A DNA stretch of 64,000 bases from CAZAAW01 sp964483325 (GCA_964483325.1 CAZAAW010000001.1:248001-312000); one strand, 5' to 3'; counted from the stretch's first letter, positions 53,655-63,599 are shown. Numbers and translations are program-made. Notes: generated by a model from the sequence alone, not told the origin.

Positions 53655-56600
53655 TCAGAACTTGTAGTTGAAGCGGCCGGTAACGGTGCTCTCGTTGAAG
53701 CCGGCGCCGAAGCGACCCTGGTAGTCCAGCATCAGCTCGGCGCCGCCCTGCATCGTCAGCGTCGTGCCCACGCCGATCACCGCCAGGTTGCGCACCGGAT
53801 CGGAGCCCGTCACGGTGAAGCTGGTGCCGGCCGGAGCCCCGTTGAACGACGAGCCGACCGTCGGCGCGTCGAGGAACTCGTGCTGCCAGGCGACCCGCAG
53901 TTCCGGCGTCAGCGTCATGCCGTCGCCGACCGCGAAGTCGGTGCTCAGCCGCGCGCCGAGCGTGCTGCTCAGCGAGTTGCCGCGGGCCGCGTCGACCGTC
54001 AGGGCGCCGGGGCCGGTTTCGGTGAAGCTGCCGATCCGCGCCGTCACCAGGCTCAGGCCGGCGAACGGCGTCAGCTGCGTCGCCCCCATCCACAGGCGAT
54101 GGCCGATCTCGCCGTAGCCCGACACCGCATTGGCGCGGAAATCGCCCGCCGCGGCGCCGCCCGGCATAGGCCGCAGGCTCGAGCCATCGTAGCCGCCATA
54201 GGCCAGCACGCCATGCACGTAGGTGATGGTGTTGTCCCAGGCGCCGTAGCCGGCGATCTGGAAGCCACTGTAGTCGACCGACGCGTTGCTGAAGTCCAGC
54301 GACGTGCCGAGATAGCCGCCGGCAAGGCCGATCGTCGCATTCGGGCCGATCCGGCGGTCCGCCCCGAAATAGCCCCCCGTCTGGCTGAAGTCGAAGCCAC
54401 CGGCATTGACGTCGCCGGCCAGCGAGCCCCAGCTGTGATTGCCGCGGGCCCACACCGTCCAGCCGTAGCCGCCGCCACCAAGGGCGGCCGTGGTGAGCGG
54501 CGCATTGGGATCTTCGGCATAGCCGAGCACCGGTGCGCCGCCCGGACCAGCCGTGCGCAGGCGCTCGCCCAGCACGCTGTTCAGCCCGTTGAACGACTGC
54601 ACCATCGACTGCAGCGCCTGCGCATGCTGCGCACCGCCGAGGGCCGCCAGGGCGGCCGCATACTCGCCGCTGTTCAGGGCAAACAGGCTGCCGACGAAGT
54701 CGCCATAGTCGCCCGTCAGGCTGGTCGAGTAGGTGCTTTCGATAGCTGAGGCCACCGCCAGCTGATTGGCGTTGAGGCCGGACACCGCGTTGAAGGCGAC
54801 ACGGTCGGCGTTCAGGTCGTAGTCGTTGGTGTTGTAGACCGCCGTCACGTCCAGCAGCGGGCTGGTCGAGGTCACCGTATCCCAGGTGCCGTTGATCGGG
54901 TTGCCCGAGATCACGACATCCTCGAACACCGTGTTGTCGGCGTAGAGACCCGCCTGCGGCGCAGCCACCAGGTGGCCGTCGACATTGGCGAGCGTCGCGG
55001 CGTTGATCTGGCCTGCCGTTCCATCCGGCCGCAGTTGGTAGGTGATGGTCCCGTCGGCGCCCTGGTTGAAGGTGTCGACATTGGCACCGGAGATGCCGTT
55101 GAGGACCGAGTTCACCAGCTCCAGGTTGCCGTCGCTGTCGATGTTCAGCGTCGCCGTGCCGCCGGCTGTATCGAGCACGTAGCCGTCGAACACCGTCTTG
55201 CCGCCGATGACGTTGATCGTGTCGTCAAAGGCGCTGGAGACGATGTTGCCGAAGACATGGCCATCATCGCCGGCCGAGGCCGACAGATTGATGTCCACCG
55301 CGTTGGGCGCGGCGGCGAGGTCGATCGCCGTGCCGCGCAGCAGCGCCGTGCCGTCGGGCGAGGTGCGGGCAAGGATGTCGCCGCTCTCGTTGTTGATCGT
55401 CAGGCGTTCGGTGGTCGCCACGAAGGTCGCACCGCCGCCCGTCGCGACGGAGATCGCCGTCGCGGTAGCCGTATCGCCGAGGGCGAAGGCATCGATGACG
55501 CCGCTGTTCGTCAGCGTCGCCTCGACGATGTCGCCGGTCAGCGCAACCGCCGAAGCCGTCGCCACGCCGCCCGGGGCGATCGCCCAGGCCCGCAGCTGAC
55601 CGCTGTTCTCCACCGTGCCGGTGAAGTCGCCGGCACCCGCGTTGATCACGTCGTGCGCCTGCGCCGTGGCGTTGTCGCCGTAGGCGTCGGCGCGCACCGT
55701 CAGCGTGCCGGAATTGGCGATATCGAAGGTGCCGACACTGTCGTAAGCGCCGGCCGTGTTGAGCGTATAGCCGCTCGCCGAGGCGTAGGCGGTCTCGTTG
55801 GCCGTGGCATTGGCCGCCGCGGCCCACGCCTGCACCTTCATCTCGCCGGAATTGCGCAGCGTCAGGAAGTTGCCGTTGTCGCCGCCCCGGACGCCCATGT
55901 CGCCCGCATAGGCGTAGGCATAGGCCTGCGCCGTGGCGCCGTTCGTCCCGTTCTTGCTGGCATCGGCGAGCGCCGTCGCCATCGTGACGACGGTGCCGCT
56001 GTTGTAGATCTGACCCGTCGCGGTCGATCCGGCACCAAGACCGGTGGCCCTCTGGCCAATGCCGTAGGCGGTCGCCGTAGCCTGAGCGTCATGGGCCTGG
56101 GCGCGCGCATCGGCGACGAAGGTCAGGACACCGGTATTGGCGACTGAAACCAGGGCCGTGCCGGCATCGTTGGCCTCCTGGTAGAGGCCCGAATAGATCG
56201 TCGCCGAAGCCGTGGCGATATCGGTCGCCGCCGCCTGCGCCGCGGCGGAGATCTTCAGCTCGCCGCTGTTGACGAGGCTGACGCCGGCCGTGTCCGTCAG
56301 GTTGCCGTTGCCGCCTGCCACCTGGTAGATCGCCGTCGCCGTAGCGAAGCGGGCATAGGCCTCAGCCGAGTACCCGGCGCCGACGGCTGCCGCAACAGCG
56401 CCGAGGGAGATGGTCAGATTGCTGCTGTTTTCCAGCAGCGCCACATTGGCGGCGGCGTTGTCGGCGCTCTGGTAGATGCCGTAGTCGTCGATCGTCGCGC
56501 TGGCGTCGGCATCGCCGCCGACGGCATTTGCCTGCGCCCGCCCGAGAATATTCAGCGTGCCGTCATTGGTCAGCCGCACCAGCGACGAGATGTCGGTGCC

Positions 56601-59600
56601 GCCCGCCGATGCCGACTGAAAGATGCCGTAATCGCTGAACGTTGCCCTGGCCAGCGCGCCGCCGCCGGTGCCCTTCGCCGTCGCGGCGGCGACGATGTCG
56701 AGCGTGCCGCTGTTGTCCAGCGTCGCGGCCGCCGTATTGCCGGTGAAGGCGTACTGATAGATCCCCGCATCGTCGATGCTGGCGGTCGCTGTCGCCGACA
56801 GTCCGGTCGCCTGGGCGGCGGCGCGGATGCTGATGGCACCGCTGTTGACTAGACCGGCCATTGCGCTATCCAGCGTGCCGCCGGCATTCGCAGACTGATA
56901 GATGCCCGTGCTGATCGAGGCATAGGCGTCGGCATTGCCGGACGCGGCCTGCGCGGCAGCCAGGGCCGCGATGTTGACCGTGCCGCTATTGGCCAGCCCG
57001 ACCGAGCTCACCGCGCCATCGTCCGCGGACTGGTAGATGCCGTTGGAGATCGTCGCTTCAGCATCGGCGCCCGTTACGCCGGCCGCCGAGGCCGCCAGCA
57101 TGATGTTGATCGTGCCGGTATTGGCGAGGTTGGCGACCGAAGACTCTTCCGTCCCGGACGCATCGACATACTGGTAGATGCCTGTCGTCAGCGACAGATC
57201 GGCGCTGGCGTTGGCTGCCGACGCCTTGGCCGCCGCAGCACCGATGATGTTGATCGTCCCGGTATTGGTCAGCGCCGCGGAGACATTCGCCGCATCGCTG
57301 GCATACTGGTAGATGCCGTAATCCAGCGTACCGCCGGCATCGGCCGACGTGCCCGTCGCCTGCGCCGCGAAGCGCAGATTGACCGTGCCGGTGTTGACGA
57401 GCCCGGCTATTGCCGTACCGGTGCCGCTGCCGTCGGCGCTCTGGCGGATGCCGTAATCGGTGATCGTCGCATCGGCTGTCGCAGCCCCGGCAGACGCGCG
57501 GGCAGCGGCCTGGGCGACGATATTGATAGTCCCGGAATTCTCAAGCCCGGCTTCCGTCAGGTTGCCGTTATCGGCGTTCTGATAGATGCCGTAGGTCGCG
57601 ATCGTCGCCGAGGCATAAGCCCCCGTCACGCCGACAGCAGCGGCGTTGGCGACGATGTTCAACGTTCCGCTATTGGCCAGCAAGGCGCTGGCGGCCAAGG
57701 TCGCCCCCGACGCCGAAACGGCCTGGCTTATGCCGTAGCTGATGCTCGCCGAGGCACTCGCCCCCGCCTGCGTCGCCAGCGCCGCGGCATTCGCGACGAT
57801 GTCCAGCGTGCCCGAATTCGACAGGCTCGCCATGACCGTATCGGCACCCACCGCATGCTGGGCAATGCCGAAATCGGTGATATTCGCCTCGGCATCGGCG
57901 CTCGTGCCGGAAGCAAGAGCCTGCGCCCGGATCGACAGCGCCGCCGTGTTGATGAGACCCGACGATGCGAGATCGCCGCCGCCGGCATCCGCATACTGAT
58001 AAATGCCGGTCTCTATCGACGCATAGGCGCTGGCATAGCCGGCCGAGGCCTTGGCCTCCGCTGCCGCCAGGATGCTGAGCGTCCCGTCATTCTGCAGCCC
58101 GGCCTGGCTGACGGCGCCGTCAAGAGCGCTCTGGTAGATGCCGGCGGTGTCGATGGTGGCATCGGCATTGGCGCTGGTGACACCATGCGCGGCGGCCAGC
58201 ACCGCGATCCCGAACGTGCCGGTATTGGCGAGATTGGCGCTGGCGCCCGTCGCGGCACCATCCGCATTGGCGTACTGGTAGACGCCGAAATTGGTGAGCG
58301 AGGCGGAGGCGTCCGCCAATCCGACGGTGGCGTTCGCCGCCGCCGAAGCCAGGATGCTCATGGTGCTGGTATTGACCAGCCCGGCACCGACATCGCCGGC
58401 GCCATAGGCATACTGGTAGATGCCGCTCGACAGCGTGGCGTCGGCTTCGGCGCTCGTGCCGGAAGCCGCCGCGGAGACGCGAATGGCGAGATTGCCGGTA
58501 TTGTTGAGACCAGCGGTGGCGGTCAGATCCGTGCCATCGCCGCCGGCGCTCTGGTAGATGCCGGTGTCGAGCGTCGCCACCGCCGTGCCGCCACCGGCGG
58601 ACGCCTTGGCGACAGCATCCACAGTCACCGTCAGATCGCCGCTATTGGCCAGGCCGGCGATCGTGTGGTCGGCGGTAAAGGCGTATTGCACGATGCCGGC
58701 GGCGGTCAGCGACGCGGTTGCCACAGCGCCGCTTACACCGGTCGCCTGGGCCGAGACGAGGATGCCGAGATTGCCGGTATTGGTCACTTCCGCCGCGGCG
58801 ATCGCAGCGTTCGCGGTTCCTACCGCGTACTGGTAGATCGCGTTGCCAGAGATGCCCGCAGAAGCGTTCGCGACGCCGGTTGCCTTGGCGTCGGCGGAAA
58901 TGATGACGCCCAGCGTCCCGGTATTGCGCAGGACGGCATTTGCCAGTTCGGCGTTATTCGCGGTCTGGTAGATGGCGTAGCCGCTCACCGACGCCACAGC
59001 CGAGGCAAAGCTTGCGCCGGTCGCCTGCGCCGTTCCGCGGATGGCCAGAATGCCGCCATTGACGAGGCCAACGGCCGCTTTGTCACCGCCGTCCGCCGAG
59101 GCCTCCTGATAGATGCCCGTGTCGGTCAGCGCGGCAACTGCGGTCGCTGCGCCGCTCAGCGACTTGGCTGCGGCCTGTGCGGCGATCGACAGCGTGCCGG
59201 AGTTCGACAGCAGAACCGAGGCATCGTCGGCCTCGTCCACCGTCTGATAGATGCCGTAACCGGTGATGGACGCCGCAGCATGCGCGTTCAGCTCGGCCGT
59301 CGCCTGCGCCGCCGCCAGGATGGACAGCGAACCCGTGCTGGCATTGGTCAGCACGACAGCGCCATGCGCGCCATTGGTGCCGTCGGCAGACTGGTAAATA
59401 CCCGTCTGGATGAAGGCCGTGGCGGTAGCCTGCCCGACGCTTGCCTTGCCGGCCGCAAGGGCGGCAATCGACAGCGTCCCGGCATTGTCGAGGACAAGGT
59501 CCTCGATGCCGGCGTGGTAGGCCGACTGGTAGATGCCGTGAACGTTAAAATCGACGGCGGCATTGGCGGCGCCGGCAGTTGCCACTGCATTGGCCTGCCC

Positions 59601-60146
59601 CAGAAGCGTGAAGCTGCCGCTGTTCTGGAAGGCCGCCTCGGCGATGGCCCCGCTATTGGCCGACTGATAGAAGACGTCCGTCTGCAGTGTCGCGAGCGCC
59701 GATGCGTTGGTCGCTCCCTTGGCCGTGGCGATGGCCGCGATCCCGAAGCTGCCGCTATTGGCAAACGCCACGCGAGCGCTTTCTTCAAGGTCGCTGGCGT
59801 AGGCATATTGCGAGACGCCCTGACTGATCTCGGCGCTGGCGATCGCCGCCCCCGTCGCCGCGTTCGCCTGGGCCTGCGCCATGAAGGCGACGGTGCCGGT
59901 ATTGGCAAAGGCGGCGCTGACATTGTCGCCGTAATAGACGTACTGGTTCAGGCCGGTGCTCAGATAAGCCGAGGCGTAGGCATTCGACTGGCCGTTGGCC
60001 AGCGCCCCCGCCTTGGCGATCAGCGATCCGGAATTGTTGAGGGTGGCTGTCGCCAACGTCAGATCGTCGCCGGCGCTCGCCGTCATGTAGACGGCGGTAT
60101 TGATGTAGGCCGTGGCATTGGCGTTGTCGCCCGTCGCCTGGGCCAA
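53655..60146 (-). CDS. Autotransporter part 2: repeats and outer-membrane barrel, 2163 aa
   Basis: Downstream portion of the interrupted locus, from the first ATG after the TAG (MAQATGDNANATAY). It has no signal peptide and no ribosome site, so it is unlikely to be made alone. It holds about 30 canonical repeats (plus strand 56050-60105), then a beta-helix section with VNSGELKISAAAQAAATD and LVNSVLNGISG, then the barrel (residues about 1,890 to the end). Confidence 0.6.
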   Translation of the reverse strand: MAQATGDNANATAYINTAVYMTASAGDDLTLATATLNNSGSLIAKAGALANGQSNAYASAYLSTGLNQYVYYGDNVSAAFANTGTVAFMAQAQANAATGAAIASAEISQGVSQYAYASDLEESARVAFANSGSFGIAAIATAKGATNASALATLQTDVFYQSANSGAIAEAAFQNSGSFTLLGQANAVATAGAANAAVDFNVHGIYQSAYHAGIEDLVLDNAGTLSIAALAAGKASVGQATATAFIQTGIYQSADGTNGAHGAVVLTNASTGSLSILAAAQATAELNAHAAASITGYGIYQTVDEADDASVLLSNSGTLSIAAQAAAKSLSGAATAVAALTDTGIYQEASADGGDKAAVGLVNGGILAIRGTAQATGASFASAVASVSGYAIYQTANNAELANAVLRNTGTLGVIISADAKATGVANASAGISGNAIYQYAVGTANAAIAAAEVTNTGNLGILVSAQATGVSGAVATASLTAAGIVQYAFTADHTIAGLANSGDLTVTVDAVAKASAGGGTAVATLDTGIYQSAGGDGTDLTATAGLNNTGNLAIRVSAAASGTSAEADATLSSGIYQYAYGAGDVGAGLVNTSTMSILASAAANATVGLADASASLTNFGVYQYANADGAATGASANLANTGTFGIAVLAAAHGVTSANADATIDTAGIYQSALDGAVSQAGLQNDGTLSILAAAEAKASAGYASAYASIETGIYQYADAGGGDLASSGLINTAALSIRAQALASGTSADAEANITDFGIAQHAVGADTVMASLSNSGTLDIVANAAALATQAGASASASISYGISQAVSASGATLAASALLANSGTLNIVANAAAVGVTGAYASATIATYGIYQNADNGNLTEAGLENSGTINIVAQAAARASAGAATADATITDYGIRQSADGSGTGTAIAGLVNTGTVNLRFAAQATGTSADAGGTLDYGIYQYASDAANVSAALTNTGTINIIGAAAAKASAANASADLSLTTGIYQYVDASGTEESSVANLANTGTINIMLAASAAGVTGADAEATISNGIYQSADDGAVSSVGLANSGTVNIAALAAAQAASGNADAYASISTGIYQSANAGGTLDSAMAGLVNSGAISIRAAAQATGLSATATASIDDAGIYQYAFTGNTAAATLDNSGTLDIVAAATAKGTGGGALARATFSDYGIFQSASAGGTDISSLVRLTNDGTLNILGRAQANAVGGDADASATIDDYGIYQSADNAAANVALLENSSNLTISLGAVAAAVGAGYSAEAYARFATATAIYQVAGGNGNLTDTAGVSLVNSGELKISAAAQAAATDIATASATIYSGLYQEANDAGTALVSVANTGVLTFVADARAQAHDAQATATAYGIGQRATGLGAGSTATGQIYNSGTVVTMATALADASKNGTNGATAQAYAYAYAGDMGVRGGDNGNFLTLRNSGEMKVQAWAAAANATANETAYASASGYTLNTAGAYDSVGTFDIANSGTLTVRADAYGDNATAQAHDVINAGAGDFTGTVENSGQLRAWAIAPGGVATASAVALTGDIVEATLTNSGVIDAFALGDTATATAISVATGGGATFVATTERLTINNESGDILARTSPDGTALLRGTAIDLAAAPNAVDINLSASAGDDGHVFGNIVSSAFDDTINVIGGKTVFDGYVLDTAGGTATLNIDSDGNLELVNSVLNGISGANVDTFNQGADGTITYQLRPDGTAGQINAATLANVDGHLVAAPQAGLYADNTVFEDVVISGNPINGTWDTVTSTSPLLDVTAVYNTNDYDLNADRVAFNAVSGLNANQLAVASAIESTYSTSLTGDYGDFVGSLFALNSGEYAAALAALGGAQHAQALQSMVQSFNGLNSVLGERLRTAGPGGAPVLGYAEDPNAPLTTAALGGGGYGWTVWARGNHSWGSLAGDVNAGGFDFSQTGGYFGADRRIGPNATIGLAGGYLGTSLDFSNASVDYSGFQIAGYGAWDNTITYVHGVLAYGGYDGSSLRPMPGGAAAGDFRANAVSGYGEIGHRLWMGATQLTPFAGLSLVTARIGSFTETGPGALTVDAARGNSLSSTLGARLSTDFAVGDGMTLTPELRVAWQHEFLDAPTVGSSFNGAPAGTSFTVTGSDPVRNLAVIGVGTTLTMQGGAELMLDYQGRFGAGFNESTVTGRFNYKF
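56050..60105 (-). repeat. About 30 tandem protein repeats of about 46 residues (139 bp)
   Basis: The recurring start GIYQ (or GIxQ, AIYQ, VYQ) appears about 30 times, for example GIYQYADAGGG, GIAQHAVGAD and GIYQNADNG, followed by NSGTLNI or NTGTINI and an Ala-rich strand. The average spacing by count is about 139 bases. The degenerate protein repeat is reflected in recurrent TGGTAGATGCCG on the plus strand. Confidence 0.85.
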
Positions 60147-60185
60147 TGCCTGGATATTGAGGACGCCGCTGTTGTCGATCAGCGC

Positions 60186-62093
60186 CTACGTCACATCCCC
60201 GCCATTGGCCGTCAGCCAGAGGCCATAGTCCTGGCTGGCCGAGGCATTGGCAGCCGTGCCGCCAACGGCCTGGGCCATGGCGTTGATATTGATCGAGCCG
60301 GAATTGACCAGCTGCATCGCCGCGAGTTGCTGGTCGCCAGCATTGGCGTTCACTGTCAGGTAGATGCCGACGCTGGTATTGTGGGCAATGGCGATGGCCG
60401 ACCCAGTGGCATTGGCAAGCGCCTGCGCCTGGATGCCGATCTGGCCGCTATTGTTGAGAGCGACGCTGGCAGAATCCCCGGCCGCGCGCATGTAGAGCGA
60501 ATCGGTGATCAGCGCGCTGGCGGAGCCGAAGCTGCTGCCCGTCGCCTGGGCGGCGGCGGCAAGGGAGAAGCTGCCGGTATTGACGAAGGAGGCTTCGCCG
60601 GTACTGCCGACTCCCACCCCGATAGCCGACATCCAGAGGCCGCTGGTCGCCTGCGCGAACGCATTGGCGCTGTCGCCGACGGCCTGCGCCGCGGCGCCGA
60701 TCGCCAGCGTGCCGCCATTGCTCAGCCGGGCCACGGCCTCGTCAGCATTGGAGCCGAAGATCCGCACGCCGGAAATCATTGTCGCCGAGGCGTTGGCCGT
60801 GCCCGTCCCCTTGGCGACGGCCGCGGCCTGCAGCACCAGCACGCCGGTATTGTCCAGGGTGGCTGTCGACTCGTCGTTGGCGACGCCGCCGCTATTGGCC
60901 GAGATGAGCATCCCGGTGGCGAAATAGGCCCGCGCATTGGCGGTGCCGCCGCCCGTCGTCTGGGCGTTGGCGCGCGCCACGAGATTGATCGTGCCGCTAT
61001 TGGCGAATTGCGCCGTGGCGTCGCCGCCGTCGGTCTCCGCCTCCAGATGAATGCCGGTCGCCATCGAGGCGTAAGCCGTCGCCGCCGCACCGCCGGTTGC
61101 AGCCGCATTGGCCTCGGCGAGAACATGGAGCAGGCCGGAATTGTCGAGCGCGGCCAGGGCTATGCCGCCGGCGCCGCCATTGCTCGACGCCGAGATGCGC
61201 ACGCCTGCTGCGGTGGCGTTGGCCACTTCGCCAATGGCGACGGCGCCAGCCCGGATCGAGCCGCTATTCTTGAGCGCGGCAATGCCGGTACCGCTCGAAG
61301 GCGCATTGAGCAGGATACCCGCGACCGAGGCCGAGGCGGTTCCGGTGACGTTGACGGCGCCTGCCGCTACCACGACGTCGCCCTGGTTGACCACGCCGAC
61401 CGTGCTCGATGTCGTCGGATTGGCAATGCTGATGTTGATGCCGGTGGCCGACGCATTGGCGCCCGTGCCGCTGGCAAAGGCCACGACACGCAGGTCACCG
61501 TCGGCCGTGTTGTTGAAGGCCGCCGCGCCGATCCCGTCGAGCGCCGCATCCTGGATGAAGTTCACGCCGATGGCGCTCGCCGTGGCCGCTGCCCCGGTGT
61601 CGCGGGCGAAGACGGAGATCGTCCCGGCATTGGTGATCGGCTCACCGACCGAGCCGCTGTTGATCCAGATGCCGGCGAGCGTGTCGCCAGCCGTCAGTCC
61701 CGACTTGGAGACGTTGATCAGGCCGTTATTGGTGATGCCGCCACCGACGCTGACACCGGTATTGACGACGATGCCCGTCTGGGTTGCCTGGATCGTCCCG
61801 GCCGACTCGTTGATGACGTCGCCGCCGACGCCGCTGCCGCCGATCGATATGCCGAAAGGCCGGGCCGGCAGGGTCAGCAGACCGACCGTTCCCGAGTTGG
61901 TGACGTTGCCCGCGACCGAACCGCCGGCAATAATCTCGATGAAATCGAAAGCTTGTGCGGTGGTGACCGATACGGTTGGCGTCGCGGCGTTGACGGTGAT
62001 GCCCGCCGCCTGGGCCGCCAAATTCGGTGCCAGCAGCAAAGCTGCAAATGACGTCCCCGACAGGAGGGCCTGCCTGATCCGCTGCGCGTCCAT
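60186..62093 (-). CDS. Autotransporter part 1: signal peptide and first repeats, 635 aa
   Basis: The ATG at 62093 lies behind GAGG. The product starts with a signal peptide (ALLSGTSFAALLLAPNLAAQ), then GITVNAATPTVSVTTAQAF, then early repeats of variant form (ATGIHLEAETDGG, SGVRIFGSNADE, SGLWMSAIGVG). It ends at the TAG after ANGGDVT, without a barrel, so it would be exported only to the periplasm. Confidence 0.65.
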   Translation of the reverse strand: MDAQRIRQALLSGTSFAALLLAPNLAAQAAGITVNAATPTVSVTTAQAFDFIEIIAGGSVAGNVTNSGTVGLLTLPARPFGISIGGSGVGGDVINESAGTIQATQTGIVVNTGVSVGGGITNNGLINVSKSGLTAGDTLAGIWINSGSVGEPITNAGTISVFARDTGAAATASAIGVNFIQDAALDGIGAAAFNNTADGDLRVVAFASGTGANASATGINISIANPTTSSTVGVVNQGDVVVAAGAVNVTGTASASVAGILLNAPSSGTGIAALKNSGSIRAGAVAIGEVANATAAGVRISASSNGGAGGIALAALDNSGLLHVLAEANAAATGGAAATAYASMATGIHLEAETDGGDATAQFANSGTINLVARANAQTTGGGTANARAYFATGMLISANSGGVANDESTATLDNTGVLVLQAAAVAKGTGTANASATMISGVRIFGSNADEAVARLSNGGTLAIGAAAQAVGDSANAFAQATSGLWMSAIGVGVGSTGEASFVNTGSFSLAAAAQATGSSFGSASALITDSLYMRAAGDSASVALNNSGQIGIQAQALANATGSAIAIAHNTSVGIYLTVNANAGDQQLAAMQLVNSGSININAMAQAVGGTAANASASQDYGLWLTANGGDVT

Positions 62094-62519
62094 TAGAACC
62101 TCATCAGCATCACCCAAGCCGGGTGAATCGTCTTTGCCCCATTTCAGCCTAAGATTCGCCCTGACCCCGGGTCAATCGCCTTATGATTGTACTGACGCAT
62201 GAAAAAGTGAAGATTCGTTGGCTGTTGCACCGGAGCAACGCTGTCATGCCAAGATTCGTAGCCGCCTAAATCCGCCATCCAACTCTAATCGTCAGCCAAA
62301 TAGATAGTCTCTTCGGCATATATACAAGTCTTCTTGCTAACAGATAACCAGCTTCGGAAGCATTGACCTTTCCCCGGCCACCCCACTTAATTGTCCACCT
62401 GGTCGGCGAGACAGTCGGCTGGACCTGAGCGGTAGGCATCACGCGCGGCGGCGGATGACGGGGGATACTGGCTGGCCTGAAGTATGACTACCGGATATAA
62501 CAATATGGAGGAGGTATTG
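62094..62519. other. 426-bp intergenic region, divergent promoters
   Basis: This is clearly less GC-rich than the flanking genes. It contains three copies of AAGATTCG (62151, 62210, 62251) and a candidate promoter for the rightward gene at 62363-62391. No further coding frame with a ribosome site is seen. Confidence 0.6.
62363..62391 (+). promoter_or_regulatory. Candidate sigma-70 promoter for the propeller protein
   Basis: TTGACC (62363-62368), a 17-base spacer and CTTAAT (62386-62391) lie about 129 bases before the ATG at 62520. Confidence 0.4.
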
Positions 62520-63458
62520 ATGCGCCATATACTTTGGCCGCGGGCCGCCGGGCTCGTTTTGGCATTTTCCCTGCTGCCGGTCACGGCCGCAACGGCTCAG
62601 CAGGCGCCTGCCGCAGACCAGCCCTTCGCGGCCGGCGCGCCGCTCGCCACGTCGCCCAATGTCAAGGTCTACGGCAGCTTCCGCTTCGCGGAGAGCTGCG
62701 GCTATGACGAGGCGCGGGATCTCTACGTCACGCCCAATGCCGGCGTTTCCCAGGACATGGCGGAGAATGACGGCTACGTCTCGCTGATCAATCCGGACGG
62801 ATCGGTCCATACGCTCAAATGGATCGGCGTCGATCGCAACGGCCTGACGCTCAACCATCCGCTGGGCAGCGACATCGCCAACGGCATGCTCTATGTCGCC
62901 GACATCGACACCGTCCGCTGGTTCGATCTCGCCACCGGCGAGCCGAAGGGCAGCGCGGCGATCGACGGGGCGGCGGTGCTCAACGACATCGAGGTCGCCG
63001 ACGACGGCACAGTCGTCGCCACCCAGCACGGCAATGCCGACGGCACCATCCCCTACCGCATCTACAAGGTGGCGCCGGACGGGACATCGTCCATCCTGGT
63101 GGAGGGTGATCCCCTGAAGCGGCCCAACGGCATCGCCTTCGACGGTGACGGTAACATCGTCGTCGTCAACATCGGCAGCGACGACATCCTCACCTTCTCG
63201 CCGACCGGCGAACTGCTGAAGACCGAGAAGTCCCTCGATCCGGGCAATGACGGCCTCGTCATCCTCGCCGACGGGACCAAGATCGTCAGCAGCGTCGCCA
63301 ATGGCCATGTCGCGCGCATCAAGCCCGGCGCCGAGCCGGAGCTGGTCGCCGAGGGCATCCCGAGCGCGGCGTCGATCTGCTACGACACGAAGCGCAACCG
63401 CGTCATCGTCCCGATGAACAACGGCAACGCCATCGCCTTCGTCGAGCTCGGTTCCTGA
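62520..63458 (+). CDS. Secreted beta-propeller (SMP-30/gluconolactonase-like) protein, 312 aa
   Basis: A signal peptide (residues 1-27, ATAQQ) precedes six propeller-like units such as AESCGYDEARDLYVTPNAG, MLYVADIDTVRWFDLATGE and KRPNGIAFDGDGNIVVVN. The Asn-Gly of RPNGIAF and Asp in FDGDGN recall SMP-30 metal ligands, but the set is incomplete, so lactonase activity is not certain. The ATG at 62520 has a strong GGAGGAGGTATTG. A perfect hairpin follows its stop. Confidence 0.8.
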   Translation: MRHILWPRAAGLVLAFSLLPVTAATAQQAPAADQPFAAGAPLATSPNVKVYGSFRFAESCGYDEARDLYVTPNAGVSQDMAENDGYVSLINPDGSVHTLKWIGVDRNGLTLNHPLGSDIANGMLYVADIDTVRWFDLATGEPKGSAAIDGAAVLNDIEVADDGTVVATQHGNADGTIPYRIYKVAPDGTSSILVEGDPLKRPNGIAFDGDGNIVVVNIGSDDILTFSPTGELLKTEKSLDPGNDGLVILADGTKIVSSVANGHVARIKPGAEPELVAEGIPSAASICYDTKRNRVIVPMNNGNAIAFVELGS

Positions 63459-63467
63459 CGACATGGC

Positions 63468-63500
63468 GCGGGCGCCGGCATCCCTGATGCCGGCGCCCGC
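63468..63500. terminator. Perfect 14-bp hairpin after the propeller gene
   Basis: GCGGGCGCCGGCAT (63468-63481) and ATGCCGGCGCCCGC (63487-63500) pair fully around a five-base loop, ten bases after the stop codon at 63456-63458. Confidence 0.7.
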
Positions 63501-63599
63501 CTCCACCGATTGCCGGTCCCAGCCCCAGCCGGCTAACTCCCGGCAAGATCACGCGATCACATTCCACTGTTTATCTATTCCAATGTAAAATCATAGTAT

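Larger units (their letters stand above)
53655..62093 (-). pseudogene. Giant repeat-rich autotransporter, broken by one in-frame TAG (about 2,811 codons)
   Basis: One reading frame runs from ATG 62093 (GAGG seven bases before) to the stop at 53655, interrupted only by TAG at 60186-60188 (codon 636). A signal peptide (MDAQRIRQALLSGTSF to AQAAG) leads to a passenger built of repeats of about 46 residues carrying GIYQ(S/Y)A, NSGTLNI and AxAxA. A C-terminal autotransporter barrel (from about residue 2,540, beginning near WTVWARGNHSWGS, ending FNYKF) should anchor it in the outer membrane. The stop separates signal from barrel, so the surface protein would not form as written. A read error or phase-variable suppression is possible. 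Downstream is the TPR-sulfotransferase. Confidence 0.75.

Noticed and set aside
53655..60105. CRISPR array suggested by regular repeats
   Set aside because: The repeats are degenerate, in frame, and encode protein; there are no identical spacers-and-repeats or cas genes.
57855..62051. 1,398-residue plus-strand frame opposite the autotransporter
   Set aside because: Mirror of the repeat DNA; Arg/Gly-rich and without start signals.
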